Shown: positions 26,067 to 35,396, counted from the first letter of the stretch. The stretch: 64,000 nucleotides of DNA from Bradyrhizobium daqingense (GCF_021044685.1 NZ_CP088014.1:3954001-4018000); one strand, 5' to 3'. Program-made: numbers and translations. Notes: generated by a model not told the origin, from the letters alone.

Positions 26067-27977
26067 TCACCCCTTCGTCAACCTGTACTGCCCCAGATCC
26101 GGGTCATGCGTCATGCGCCAATAATCCACGAACCGCCAAGGCATCGCCGAAAACACGCGGCCATTGGCATTGCGGTAGTAGGTGCTCATGCCCGGATGGG
26201 TCCAGATCATCGCCTCGTGCTCGGCGTCGACCCCGCGGACGTAGTCGTCGAGCACGTCCTGGCGGACGTCAATCGCTGCGACGTCTTGCTCGATCATGTC
26301 GACCAGGCAAGCCGAGATGTAGCGGCTTTGGCATTCCGACTGGAAGATGACGCTGCCGCCATGGGCCGGGCCTGAATTCGGACCGAGCATGCAGAAGAAG
26401 TTCGGAAATCCCGGCACGGTGAGGCCTAGATATGCGGTCGGATTGTCATTGGCCCAAGCATCACGCAAATCCTTGCCGTCGCGGCCGTTGATGTTCAGGC
26501 GCGCGGCCATCTCCGTGACCTTGAACCCCGTCGCGACCACGATGATGTCGGCTGGGCGGTGCTGGCCATCCGCTGTGACGATGCCGGTTTCGTCGAAACG
26601 GTCGATCGCCTCGGTGACGAGCTCGACATTGTCCCGCGTGAGCGTCTTGAACCAGTTGTTGTCGAGCAGGATGCGCTTGCCGTAGGGCGGATAGGTCGGC
26701 ACGCATTTTTCGATCAGATCGGGCCGGTCCTTCAGCTCGGACAGGATGAAGTCGGTCAACTCCTGGCGGTGCCGGTCATTGCCCTTGTTGACGGCGCGCT
26801 CCGGATGCGGCCAGGCCGGATCCTTGCGCAGGAAGGGCAAGAGGCCGTCGCCATAGCGCCAAAACATGTTGAAGCGATACCACTGAACATAGAACGGCAG
26901 ATGCGCCAGCAGCCAGCGCGCGCCCTCGCTGATCGGATCGGCATAGCCCTTCACCGGCCGCGCCCATTGCGCGCTGCGCTGGTAGACGGTGACGGAGGCC
27001 ACACGGCCGGCGATCGACGGCACCAACTGCATCGAGGTCGCGCCGGTGCCAATTACGGCGACATGCTTGCCGTCGAGCTTGATGTCGTCCGACCACAAGG
27101 CCGAGTGCAGGATCGTGCCCTTGAAATTCTCCTCGCCCTTGAAGTTCGCGCGGGAGGGATCGTTGAGCTGGCCGATCGCCGAGACCAGGGCGGTGGATTC
27201 GAAAGTCTCCTCGCCATCCTTCGTCTTGAGCGTGGAGATCCAACGCCGCTTGGCTTCGTCCCAACGCGACGAGGTCAGCGCGGTGTTGACCCGCAAATGC
27301 TCGCGGATGCCGTATTCCTCCGCGACCTTCTGGAGATAGCCGAGCAGCTCCTCGCGCTGGCAGAAGTAGCGCGTCCACGCGTTGCCGGAGCCGAACGAGT
27401 AGGAATAGGAATGGTTCGGCGTGTCGACGCCGCAGCCGGGATAGCGGTTTATCCACCAAGTGCCGCCGAGTTCGGCGTTCTTCTCGACGATGGTGTAGGG
27501 GATGCCGAGATGGCCGAGTGCCACGCCGAGCGCGATTGCACAGACGCCGGCGCCGACGATCAGCACATGCTGGTCGGCAAGCTTGTCATCTGATGGACGC
27601 TCGGTCCAGCGCGCCTGGCGCGGCACGAAGCCCATTTCCTCGCGCATCAACGGGGCATATTCCGGCGCGACATTCTCGCCGAGGCAGGCACGCATCATCT
27701 TCAAGAGTAGCTCATCGCCCGGATCGGTGATGACCGGCTTCGGCGTGCCTTTGGCGAAGAGCTCGACGACTGCGGCGCGGATCTCGTCCTGGATGTCCCT
27801 TGGGACGCCGGCCTCGGGATCCGGAATGAGGCGGATGTCGCGCTTGGGCAGGTAGGGTGGCGCGAGCCACTTCTCGTCGCCGGTCATGTGCACCAGCACC
27901 ATCAGGAGGCAGCGGATGTCGCCTTCGGCGATCGTGGAGGCGAGATCGAGCGGCTGGTGTGGAGATGCGATGTTCAT
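26067..27977 (-). CDS. Flavin-dependent Baeyer-Villiger monooxygenase, HapE-like
   Basis: The 636-residue protein has an N-terminal extension of about 135 residues, an FAD Rossmann motif (VLIVGAGVCAIALG, near 138-151), the BVMO fingerprint FKGTILHSALW (285-295) and a NADPH motif (VIGTGATSMQ, near 308-317). Size and extension resemble 4-hydroxyacetophenone monooxygenase. It would insert oxygen next to a ketone, giving an ester. Oddly, the FAD motif reads GAGVCA where GAGxSG is usual. Its ATG overlaps the tetR stop, so it is the last gene of the ligase-TetR-BVMO operon. The substrate is unknown. Confidence 0.9.
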   Translation of the reverse strand: MNIASPHQPLDLASTIAEGDIRCLLMVLVHMTGDEKWLAPPYLPKRDIRLIPDPEAGVPRDIQDEIRAAVVELFAKGTPKPVITDPGDELLLKMMRACLGENVAPEYAPLMREEMGFVPRQARWTERPSDDKLADQHVLIVGAGVCAIALGVALGHLGIPYTIVEKNAELGGTWWINRYPGCGVDTPNHSYSYSFGSGNAWTRYFCQREELLGYLQKVAEEYGIREHLRVNTALTSSRWDEAKRRWISTLKTKDGEETFESTALVSAIGQLNDPSRANFKGEENFKGTILHSALWSDDIKLDGKHVAVIGTGATSMQLVPSIAGRVASVTVYQRSAQWARPVKGYADPISEGARWLLAHLPFYVQWYRFNMFWRYGDGLLPFLRKDPAWPHPERAVNKGNDRHRQELTDFILSELKDRPDLIEKCVPTYPPYGKRILLDNNWFKTLTRDNVELVTEAIDRFDETGIVTADGQHRPADIIVVATGFKVTEMAARLNINGRDGKDLRDAWANDNPTAYLGLTVPGFPNFFCMLGPNSGPAHGGSVIFQSECQSRYISACLVDMIEQDVAAIDVRQDVLDDYVRGVDAEHEAMIWTHPGMSTYYRNANGRVFSAMPWRFVDYWRMTHDPDLGQYRLTKG

Positions 27978-28615
27978 GGCGTGTCCTGATCTCCGGATGC
28001 AGTGAAGAGGCCGCGCGTCATCAGCTTGCGATAGGCGGAGATGACGTGGTCAGGCACAGCGGTGACGCCGCCATCCGAATAGGAGTAGCGCCGGCTGAGA
28101 TAGCCGCGCGAGCCCATCAGCATGTGGACGATCGCCTCAAATTCCTCGTCGCTGTAATCCTCGATCGCGCCTGCAAGGCGAGCCCGGCCCAGGATGCGCA
28201 CATAGGCGGTCGCGATGTTGTCGAGATGCTTCTGATAGCCGATGGGGGCGAAGAACTCGGCTTCGTTGAGAATACGCAGGAATTCCGGCACCTCGCGGAT
28301 GAAGTCGAAGAAGGCGGAGAAACGCGCGATCTCCTGGCGGGCCGCATCCGCCGTACCGGTGCGGGCACGGATGAACTCGACCATGTCGAGACCGATCTTG
28401 GGCAGCAATTGGTCGAGCAGCTCCTGCCGGTTCTCGAAATGATTGTAGAAAGTGCCTTGCGCGACGCCGGCTTGCTCGGTGATGCGCGCGACCGAGGCTT
28501 CGGCATAGCCATGCTTGCCGACTACCTTGGTGGCGGCCTCGAAGATCTTCTGCTTGGTCCAGGCGTTGCGCTCGACACGGTTGAGCTTTGTGACCTTGGC
28601 GTTCACTTGCGTCAT
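27974..28615 (-). CDS. TetR-family regulator
   Basis: The 213-residue protein has a TetR helix-turn-helix (about 20-66; motif ASVARITEQAGVAQGTFYNHFENRQELL) and a variable ligand domain. It overlaps both neighbours by 4 bases (ATGA), so it is embedded in the operon it probably represses. A palindrome at 30148-30172 at the operon front is a candidate operator. The ligand may be the pathway substrate or its CoA ester. Confidence 0.93.
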   Translation of the reverse strand: MTQVNAKVTKLNRVERNAWTKQKIFEAATKVVGKHGYAEASVARITEQAGVAQGTFYNHFENRQELLDQLLPKIGLDMVEFIRARTGTADAARQEIARFSAFFDFIREVPEFLRILNEAEFFAPIGYQKHLDNIATAYVRILGRARLAGAIEDYSDEEFEAIVHMLMGSRGYLSRRYSYSDGGVTAVPDHVISAYRKLMTRGLFTASGDQDTP

Positions 28616-30171
28616 TCAGAGGTCTCCAGCTCGGCGCGCAACACGCGCTTCAGGATCTTGCCACTGGGATTGCGGGGGAGGGCGTCGCGGATGATCAGCT
28701 GCTTCGGCACCTTGAAGCTCGCCAGCCGCGCGCGGCAGTGCTCGGTGAGGGCAGGCAGTTCGAGGCTGGCGCCTTCGGCGAGCACGACGATGGCCACCGG
28801 CCGCTCGCCCCAGCGCGGATCGCGCAGACCGATCACGGCGACCTCGCGCACGTCAGGCAAATCGTAGATGACGCGCTCGACCTCGGAGGACGCGATGTTC
28901 TCTCCGCCGGAGATGATCATGTCCTTCTTGCGGTCGGTCAAATACAGAAAGCCATCTTCGTCGAGATAGCCGACATCGCCCGTACGGAACCAGTCGCCGA
29001 AGTAGGCGGACGCCGTCTTCTCCGGATCCTTCCAATAGCCGCGGGTGATCTTCGGGCCGCGCAGGCAGATCTCGCCGTTGACGTTCGGCGGCAGCTTCTT
29101 GCCGTCCTCGTCGCGGATCTCGATCTCGACGTGGGCGATGGCGCGCCCGGTCGAGCCGATCTTCTCGATCTCGCGGCCCTTCTCCATGAAGGTGTCGCCA
29201 CCGACGGTCTCCGTGAGGCCATAGGCGTCGATGTAGCGGGCATTGCGGAAATATTCCGAGAAGGCGCGGATGCGCAGCTCCGGCGTCTTCTCGCCGCCGC
29301 CGATCGCCCATTGAAGGCTCGAGACGTCGTAGCGGTCACGCCTCGGGCAGGTGAGCATCGCGGTGGTCATCACGGGCGCGAACCAGGCGGCATTCAGCTT
29401 GTCTTCGGCGATGGCCGCAAGCGCCGTCTCCGGCTCGAAATTGCGCTCGATGCGGATGAAGCCGCCGTGCCAGAGTACGGCGATCCCGGGCAGATCGAGC
29501 GCGCCGACGTGATAGAGCGGGCCGACGACGAGAAGGCGCGTGTCGGCACTGATGCCGAGTGCGATGGTCTGGTCAGCCGACTTCCAGTAGAAATTATCGT
29601 AAGTGAGCATCACGCCCTTGGGGCGGTCGGTCGTGCCCGAGGTGTACATCAGCCGCATCAGGTCGGATGGCTGGCGGACATGCATGGCCGCGGTCGGTGC
29701 GTCGCCAGCAAGATGGGTGATGCTTTGTTGCGCGGCTTCATTCACCACGATGGTCTTCGCGCCCGCTGCATTCGCGGCGAGCTCTTCATCGGCAATCAAC
29801 AGCCGCGCGCCGGCATTGCCGGCGATGTAGCCGACCTCGTCGTGCGAGAGCCGGAAGTTGACCGGCAGGAACACCGCGCCGAGATGGCTGGTCGCGAACA
29901 CGAGCTCCAGGAACGCCGCGCTGTTCTTCATCAGCACCGCAACCACGTCGCCTGGGCCGATGCCCTGCGCGGCGAGCCAGCCTGCGACTTGGCGGACGCG
30001 CGCATGGAAGACCGCGTAGGAAATCTCCTCGCCGCGATATTTCAGCGCAGCCCGGTCCGGGGTGCGCCGTGCATGAAAGGCGATGAAGCTCGACAGATTG
30101 ATCATTGCGCTTGTTTTGAGCCGGTTGGCGGCCTCATCCCCTCCCTTGATGAATTCTGACTCGTAATTCAT
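28612..30171 (-). CDS. AMP-forming acyl-CoA synthetase
   Basis: The 519-residue ANL-family ligase activates a carboxylic acid through an acyl-adenylate to its CoA thioester. It has the P-loop-like motif TSGTTDRPKG (177-186, with Asp where Gly is common), DAYGLTET, WFRTGDVGYLDEDGFLYLTDRKKDMI and the catalytic lysine motif NPSGKILKR near the C-terminus. An in-frame ATG at 30105 gives the more usual beginning MINLSSFIAFHARRTP; neither start has a strong ribosome site. A palindrome covers 30148-30172, including the 30171 start, which favours 30105 if that palindrome is an operator. First gene of the operon with tetR and the BVMO. Confidence 0.9.
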   Translation of the reverse strand: MNYESEFIKGGDEAANRLKTSAMINLSSFIAFHARRTPDRAALKYRGEEISYAVFHARVRQVAGWLAAQGIGPGDVVAVLMKNSAAFLELVFATSHLGAVFLPVNFRLSHDEVGYIAGNAGARLLIADEELAANAAGAKTIVVNEAAQQSITHLAGDAPTAAMHVRQPSDLMRLMYTSGTTDRPKGVMLTYDNFYWKSADQTIALGISADTRLLVVGPLYHVGALDLPGIAVLWHGGFIRIERNFEPETALAAIAEDKLNAAWFAPVMTTAMLTCPRRDRYDVSSLQWAIGGGEKTPELRIRAFSEYFRNARYIDAYGLTETVGGDTFMEKGREIEKIGSTGRAIAHVEIEIRDEDGKKLPPNVNGEICLRGPKITRGYWKDPEKTASAYFGDWFRTGDVGYLDEDGFLYLTDRKKDMIISGGENIASSEVERVIYDLPDVREVAVIGLRDPRWGERPVAIVVLAEGASLELPALTEHCRARLASFKVPKQLIIRDALPRNPSGKILKRVLRAELETSE

Positions 30172-30172
30172 C
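30148..30172. promoter_or_regulatory. Candidate TetR operator at the divergent promoter
   Basis: GATGAATT (30148-30155) and AATTCATC (30165-30172) are perfect inverted arms around a 9-base spacer, 25 bases in all, the usual size for TetR-family operators. A TTGACG (30179-30184) right beside it could be the -35 of the rightward transporter operon. One site could therefore control both directions. Confidence 0.6.
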
Positions 30173-30277
30173 TTTGGCTTGACGTCACCCCCTTTGCTCT
30201 GAAATCCTTGGAGACACGGAGACGAGACGATCTCCGGCAGGGATCAGGAAACGCCGACCCGAAAGAGGGAGGGGAAA

Positions 30278-31537
30278 ATGACGAGAACCCGCACGCCGGG
30301 CATCAGCCGCCGTTCGACACTGGCGCTGATGGGCGCCGGTGCGATGACATTTGCCGCGCCCTGGGTGGCGCGTGCCCAAGCCAAGACCATCAAGATCGGC
30401 ATGCCGACGATTTTGTCGGGCCGCGTCGCACAGCTCGGCACGTCCTCGCGCAATGCCGTGATGCTCGAGGTCGAGAAGGTCAACGCCGCCGGCGGTCTAG
30501 CAGGTCGGCAGATCGAGATGGTGATCCGCGACTCCAAGGGCCAACCGCAGGAAGCTGCACGTGTCGCGCGCGAGCTCGTCAACACCGACGGCTGCGAGCT
30601 AATGATCGACGCCGAAGCCTCCTCCGGCGCCTTCGCGGTGCACGAGGTCGCGCGCGATCTCGGCGTGTTCTGCATCCACACCAATTCGGAGACCTCGGCG
30701 CTGACCGCGGATCCGAAGCAGCATATCCCCAATGCATTCCGCACCGCGCGGCAGGGCGTGCACGACTCCATCGTCGGCGGCAGCTACGCCGCAGCGATCG
30801 CCAAGGCGAAAGGCTTGAAGAAATGGGCGACCTGCTCGCCGGATTATGCCTACGGACGCGACACCACCGGGGAGTTCACGCTGTATCTGAAGCGCTTCGC
30901 GCCCGACGTCGAGATCATCAGCGAGTCCTGGCCGAAGCTGTTCCAGCCCGACTATACCGAGGTGGTCACGAAGATTTTGCAGGCCAAGCCGCAGGCGCTC
31001 TATTCCTGTCTGTGGGGCGGCGATCTCACCTCCTACATCGACCAGGCCAATATCTATGCGATGTTCGGCCAGATGGAGGTGTTCGCGGTCAACATGGCCG
31101 ACTATACCGCGCTCACTGTGGTGAAAAATCTTCCCAAGGGCATCCACTCCGGCAACCGCTACATCAAAACCTTCCCGGCGACGCCGGAGAATGCCGCCTG
31201 GGGCGATGCCTACAAGGCGAAGTACAATGAATATCCAACCAACTGGTCGTGGGAGAACGCCACCGCTATCATGCTGATGGCGGAAGCTGCGAAGAAGGCG
31301 AACTCGGCCGACGGCAAGAAGATCGCGGAGGTCTTGAAGGGCCTCACCATCAAGTGCCCGTTCGGGGCCGACGGCACCGTGACGATGCGCGGCGAGGACC
31401 ACACGCTGGTCGGCTACGCCATCGGTTGGGGCACCACGATCCCGCAAGAGCCGTATGTTCCCGAGATCAAGGCCGGCGACTGGAAGACCATCTTCGAGCT
31501 CGAGGCCGAGTGGAAGAAGAGCAAAGGCTACACCTGA
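30278..31537 (+). CDS. Branched-chain-type ABC transporter substrate-binding protein
   Basis: The 419-residue periplasmic protein has a twin-arginine-type signal (SRRSTLALMGAGAMTFAAPWVARA, about 10-33) and a Leu/Ile/Val-binding-protein fold. GGAGGGG lies 4 bases before the ATG. Members of this family bind amino acids but also aromatic acids, amides and urea. Together with two permeases and two ATPases downstream it makes a complete HAAT importer. The divergent BVMO and CoA-ligase operon suggests a ketone or aromatic/aliphatic acid rather than an amino acid; this is inference. Confidence 0.92.
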   Translation: MTRTRTPGISRRSTLALMGAGAMTFAAPWVARAQAKTIKIGMPTILSGRVAQLGTSSRNAVMLEVEKVNAAGGLAGRQIEMVIRDSKGQPQEAARVARELVNTDGCELMIDAEASSGAFAVHEVARDLGVFCIHTNSETSALTADPKQHIPNAFRTARQGVHDSIVGGSYAAAIAKAKGLKKWATCSPDYAYGRDTTGEFTLYLKRFAPDVEIISESWPKLFQPDYTEVVTKILQAKPQALYSCLWGGDLTSYIDQANIYAMFGQMEVFAVNMADYTALTVVKNLPKGIHSGNRYIKTFPATPENAAWGDAYKAKYNEYPTNWSWENATAIMLMAEAAKKANSADGKKIAEVLKGLTIKCPFGADGTVTMRGEDHTLVGYAIGWGTTIPQEPYVPEIKAGDWKTIFELEAEWKKSKGYT

Positions 31538-31546
31538 GTTAATACG

Positions 31547-31582
31547 CGGCGGAGCCGGGTGACCGTCTCCGCCGTTTCGTTT
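31547..31582 (+). terminator. Stem-loop after the binding-protein gene (partial terminator)
   Basis: CGGCGGAG (31547-31554) pairs with CTCCGCCG (31567-31574), followed by TTTCGTTT. It begins 9 bases after the binding-protein stop and precedes the first permease gene. It may stop part of transcription or protect the upstream mRNA, giving more binding protein than membrane subunits. Confidence 0.65.
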
Positions 31583-31627
31583 GATCTTCCGCGCTGTATC
31601 CGGCGCGCTGCAAATGAAAGTGCTCCC

Positions 31628-32530
31628 GTGGATCTCGATGCGCTTGCCGGCTGCCTCTCCAGCTCTGCCTGCCTGGTGACGCAGACCACCAGCGGCCTCA
31701 TCATCGGCATGCTTCTGTTTCTCGTCGCGGTCGGGCTGACGCTGATCTTCGGCGTGCTCAAGGTTGTCAATTTCAGTCACGGCGCCTTCTATATGTTCGG
31801 CGCCTATTTTGCGATGACGGCCTATCAGCTCACCGGCAGCTTTGCGCTCGCGATGCTTGCGGGCGCGGCGGGCACGGCCGTTCTCGGCCTGATCTTCGAG
31901 CGCGTCTTCATGAGCCGCGTCTACGGCGCGGACGTCTTGATGCAGGTCCTCGTCTGTTACGCCTTCGTGCTGATCTTCGACGATGTCGTCCGCATGATCT
32001 GGGGACCGGAGTTCAAGGCGATGGGTATGCCGGCGGCCTTCCAGGTGATGCCGCTATTCATCGCCGGCGGTGTGGTGCCGCCTTATTATCTTCTGCTGAT
32101 CGGCGTCGCGCTTGTTGCGGCCATTGTGCTCGGCCTTGGGCTCTCGCGCAGCCGCATCGGCAAGGTGATCCGCGCCGCCGCGCACAATCCCGGCATGGTC
32201 TCCGCCCTCGGCATCAACACCGGTCTGATCTATGGCGGCGTGTTCGCGCTCGGCGGCATGCTGGCCGGCCTTGCCGGCGCGCTGGCCGCGCCCGTGCGCT
32301 CGCTCACCCCTGGGATGGGATTCTCGGTGCTGATCGAATCCTTCATCGTGACCGTGATCGGAGGCATGGGCTCGATCCTGGGCGCGCTGATCGGTGCGCT
32401 GCTGCTCGGTCTCATCAGGTCGTTTGGCTCGCAGGGCTTTCCCCTGTTCGTGGAAGGGCTGATGTATCTGTTCATGGTGATCGTGCTGGTCTCCAAGCCC
32501 ACCGGCCTGTTCGGCAAGGAGGCGGCATGA
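31628..32530 (+). CDS. ABC transporter permease, LivH type
   Basis: I start at the GTG at 31628, giving 300 residues beginning MDLDALAGCL; a GTG at 31559 would add 23 polar residues lying within the stem-loop region. About eight transmembrane helices and the LivH motifs GLTLIFGVLKVVNFSHGAFYMFGAY and VIGGMGSILGALIGALLLG are present. It forms the channel with LivM. Its TGA overlaps the next ATG. Confidence 0.93.
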   Translation: MDLDALAGCLSSSACLVTQTTSGLIIGMLLFLVAVGLTLIFGVLKVVNFSHGAFYMFGAYFAMTAYQLTGSFALAMLAGAAGTAVLGLIFERVFMSRVYGADVLMQVLVCYAFVLIFDDVVRMIWGPEFKAMGMPAAFQVMPLFIAGGVVPPYYLLLIGVALVAAIVLGLGLSRSRIGKVIRAAAHNPGMVSALGINTGLIYGGVFALGGMLAGLAGALAAPVRSLTPGMGFSVLIESFIVTVIGGMGSILGALIGALLLGLIRSFGSQGFPLFVEGLMYLFMVIVLVSKPTGLFGKEAA

Positions 32531-33546
32531 CGGAGCTGGAGGCCGGACGCGCGCAGACGCTGGTGCCGGTGCGCAGCGGCCCGGCGCTTGGACGCTACCG
32601 CGATCTCCTGATTGCGCTGATCGCCTTCGCCGTGCTGGCAAGCCTGCCGATGTTCACGGGAAGCAAAGCGCTGCTCGATTTCGTCATTCGCTGCTCGGCC
32701 TACGGGCTGTTCGCAACCTCGCTCAATTTGCTGGTCGGCTACACCGGCCTGACCTCATTCGGCCACGGCATGTTCTTCGGCCTCGGTGCCTACAGTTACG
32801 GCCTGATCATGCAGAAGCTGAACGTGCCAATTCCGGTCGCCTTCATCGCGACGCTGGCGATCACGACGGTGGTCGCCGCCATCATCGGCGCGATCTGCGT
32901 GCGGCTGAAGGAGATCTATTTTGCCTTCGTCACGCTGGCCTTCCAGATGCTGATCCATTCGACGATCCTGTCCTGGGCCTCTTTCACCGGTGGCGACCAG
33001 GGCCTGCGCGGCGGCATTCCGCGCCCCGCGTTCCTGGGCATCGACCTCGCCAACCACGTCCATCTCTATGTCACCAGTTGTGCGCTGCTGATCCTTGGCC
33101 TGCTCGCGATGCGCCAGATCGCGCAATCGCCATTCGGCTACACGCTGCGCATGATCCGCGACAATGCGGCGCGGGCGAGCTTTCTCGGCATCGACGTCTG
33201 GCGTGCAAAGCTCACCGTGTTCGTGCTGGCAGCTTTGTTCGCCTCGATGGGCGGCATGGTGATGGCGCTGTTCGTCTCCGGTGCTTATCCGGAATTTGCC
33301 TATTGGACGATTTCGGGCGAGGGCATTTTCATCAATATGCTCGGCGGCGTCTCGACCTTCCTGGGGCCGATGGTCGGCACCGTGCTGCTGCTCCTGCTCA
33401 ACGACACCGTGACACGTTTCACCGAGTATCACGGCATCGTGCTCGGCGTCGTCATCCTGTTCTTCGCCCTGGGCCTGCGCAAGGGCCTCCTGGATTTCGT
33501 CGCCGAATGGGTTGCGCATCGGCGCGACGCTGGCGAGGGGCGCTAG
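32527..33546 (+). CDS. ABC transporter permease, LivM type
   Basis: This 339-residue permease has about ten transmembrane helices and LivM motifs: LNLLVGYTGLTSFGHGMFFGLGAY near residue 65-85 and the ATPase-coupling segment RMIRDNAARASFLGIDV. AAGGAGG lies before the ATG. It partners the LivH-type subunit encoded just upstream. Confidence 0.94.
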   Translation: MTELEAGRAQTLVPVRSGPALGRYRDLLIALIAFAVLASLPMFTGSKALLDFVIRCSAYGLFATSLNLLVGYTGLTSFGHGMFFGLGAYSYGLIMQKLNVPIPVAFIATLAITTVVAAIIGAICVRLKEIYFAFVTLAFQMLIHSTILSWASFTGGDQGLRGGIPRPAFLGIDLANHVHLYVTSCALLILGLLAMRQIAQSPFGYTLRMIRDNAARASFLGIDVWRAKLTVFVLAALFASMGGMVMALFVSGAYPEFAYWTISGEGIFINMLGGVSTFLGPMVGTVLLLLLNDTVTRFTEYHGIVLGVVILFFALGLRKGLLDFVAEWVAHRRDAGEGR

Positions 33547-33548
33547 CC

Positions 33549-34304
33549 ATGCTGGAGATCCGCAATCTCGCAAAATCCTTTGGTGGTGTGAAGGCGACCA
33601 ACGATGTCTCGCTCGACTTTCCCGACGGCTCGCTCACCGCGGTGATCGGCCCGAACGGCGCAGGCAAGAGCACCTTCTTCAACCTGATCACCGGCGCGTT
33701 GAAGCCGGATTCCGGCCAGGTGCTGCTGGACGGCGTCGATCTCGCCGGCCGCTCGCCACCGGAGATCGTACGCCACGGCATCGGTCGCGCCTTCCAGGTC
33801 GCCAGCATCTTCAAGTCGCTGACGGTGCAGGAGACGATGCTCGCTGCCGTCAGCGCCGACCAGCGCACGTCAGCGGTGCTCCACAAGCGCTTTCCATTGC
33901 TAGAGACGCGCGAGCGCGCCGAGCACGTGATGGAGCTGCTGGGGCTCGCCGGCAAGCGCAATCGCACCGCCGCGACGCTTTCGCATGGCGACCAGAAGCT
34001 GCTCGACATCGCGCTCGCGCTGGTGCTCGAACCAAAAGTGTTGTTGCTGGACGAACCCACCGCCGGAATGGGCCCGGAGGAGCGCTGGCGCATGATCGAC
34101 AAGGTGCGCGAGCTCTGGGAGACCCAGAAGATCACCGTCGTCTTCATCGAGCACGATATGGATATCGTGTTCAAGATCGCCCCGAAGATCGTCGTGCTCT
34201 GCTATGGGCGTATCCTCGCGACCGGCACGCCCGACGAGATCCGCAACAACAGCGCCGTGATCGACGCTTATCTCGGCACTGAACATGCGGGAGCTGCCGC
34301 ATGA
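33549..34304 (+). CDS. ABC transporter ATPase, LivG type
   Basis: From the ATG at 33549 the protein has 251 residues. Walker A is GPNGAGKST, Walker B is VLLLDEPTAGM, and the signature loop reads LSHGDQKLLD. The LivG-type family ending (GTPDEIRNNSAVIDAYLG) is clear. It powers the transporter together with the LivF-type ATPase, whose ATG overlaps its stop. Confidence 0.94.
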   Translation: MLEIRNLAKSFGGVKATNDVSLDFPDGSLTAVIGPNGAGKSTFFNLITGALKPDSGQVLLDGVDLAGRSPPEIVRHGIGRAFQVASIFKSLTVQETMLAAVSADQRTSAVLHKRFPLLETRERAEHVMELLGLAGKRNRTAATLSHGDQKLLDIALALVLEPKVLLLDEPTAGMGPEERWRMIDKVRELWETQKITVVFIEHDMDIVFKIAPKIVVLCYGRILATGTPDEIRNNSAVIDAYLGTEHAGAAA

Positions 34305-35014
34305 GCGGGGCCGTCATCGAAGTTGCCGATCTCGATGTGTATTACGGCACCAGCCAGATCCTGTTCGGCGTCGGCCTGTCGGTGCGGCAGGGCGAGACCA
34401 TGGCGCTGCTCGGCCGCAATGGCGCGGGCAAGTCGACGACGATGAAAGCGATCATGGGACTGGCGCCGCCCCGGCGGGGCAGGGTCAGCCTGCGCGGCGC
34501 CGTGATCTCCGGCCTGAAGCCGCACGCGATCGCGCGCGCCGGCCTCGGCTTCGTGCCGGAGGATCGTCAGGTCTTTCCGGAGCACACGGTGGAGGACAAT
34601 CTCGTCATCGGGAAGAAGAAGGGGCCGGAGGGCCAGGACGAATGGCCGATCAAGCGCATATACGAGGTCTTTCCGCTGCTGGAGCCGCTGCGCCAACGCA
34701 TCGCCGGGCGCCTGTCCGGCGGCGAGCAGCAGATGCTCGCCATCGCGCGCACGCTGATGGGAAACCCCGCATTGCTGCTGCTGGATGAGCCGAGCGAAGG
34801 TCTCGCACCGATCATCGTGCAACGGATCGGCGAGCTTTTGCGGCAACTCCGTTCGCTCGGTTCGACCGTGCTGATCGCCGAGCAGAACATGCATTTCTGT
34901 CTCGGCTTGGCGAGCCACGCCACCGTCATCGACAAGGGCCAGATCGTCTATGCCGCCGGAATCGACGAGTTGAAGGCCAACGAGGCGATCCGGCGGCGAT
35001 ATCTGGCCCTGTAG
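34301..35014 (+). CDS. ABC transporter ATPase, LivF type
   Basis: The 237-residue ATPase has Walker A GRNGAGKST, signature LSGGEQQMLAIAR and Walker B LLLLDEPSEGLAP, with the LivF-type VYYGTSQILFGV opening. It overlaps the previous gene as ATGA and ends the five-gene transporter operon. No terminator-like hairpin with a T-run follows. Confidence 0.94.
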   Translation: MSGAVIEVADLDVYYGTSQILFGVGLSVRQGETMALLGRNGAGKSTTMKAIMGLAPPRRGRVSLRGAVISGLKPHAIARAGLGFVPEDRQVFPEHTVEDNLVIGKKKGPEGQDEWPIKRIYEVFPLLEPLRQRIAGRLSGGEQQMLAIARTLMGNPALLLLDEPSEGLAPIIVQRIGELLRQLRSLGSTVLIAEQNMHFCLGLASHATVIDKGQIVYAAGIDELKANEAIRRRYLAL

Positions 35015-35177
35015 CCTACGCTCCGGTGTCCACGTGGCCGGAGGAAGAAAACTGTTGTCCCGAGGTTGCCCGACGGAAGAAGATTTCCCTCCGAGGGGGA
35101 AAAACGCCAATCGCTTCCATTGCCGTTTGAGCCGGAAACGACGACATTCGGTCAGGATTTAATGGATTGGCGTAGCC

Positions 35178-35396
35178 ATGGAACGCACCGGATTTGAGCC
35201 CTTCGGCGAGCAGCTGGTGTCCGCAACGGACACCCAGCCGAAGTCGCGCGCCTCAAAGCTCCTGCTGCGGACCGGCACGATGCTGTTCTGGTCGCTGGTT
35301 GCAGGCATCGTGCTTGCCCGCGCCGCCTTCTTCGAGCCCGGCATCTATGACGGCTTCAGCCGCGTCGCTTCGCTCGCCAAAAGCCTGATCTTCTAA
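35178..35396 (+). CDS. Small single-pass membrane protein, unknown function
   Basis: The 72-residue product has one hydrophobic helix (about 33-50, TMLFWSLVAGIVLARAAFF) after a polar N-terminus. I recognise no named family. The ribosome site is weak. The frame is open with credible codon use, and the TM segment is well formed, so I keep it at moderate confidence. It stands alone between the ABC operon and the YeiH-type gene. Confidence 0.5.
   Translation: MERTGFEPFGEQLVSATDTQPKSRASKLLLRTGTMLFWSLVAGIVLARAAFFEPGIYDGFSRVASLAKSLIF

Noticed and set aside
30599..31780. A 393-codon minus-strand open frame across the binding-protein gene
   Set aside because: It crosses a clear Tat-signal binding protein, a stem-loop and the start of the permease; composition is that of a shadow.
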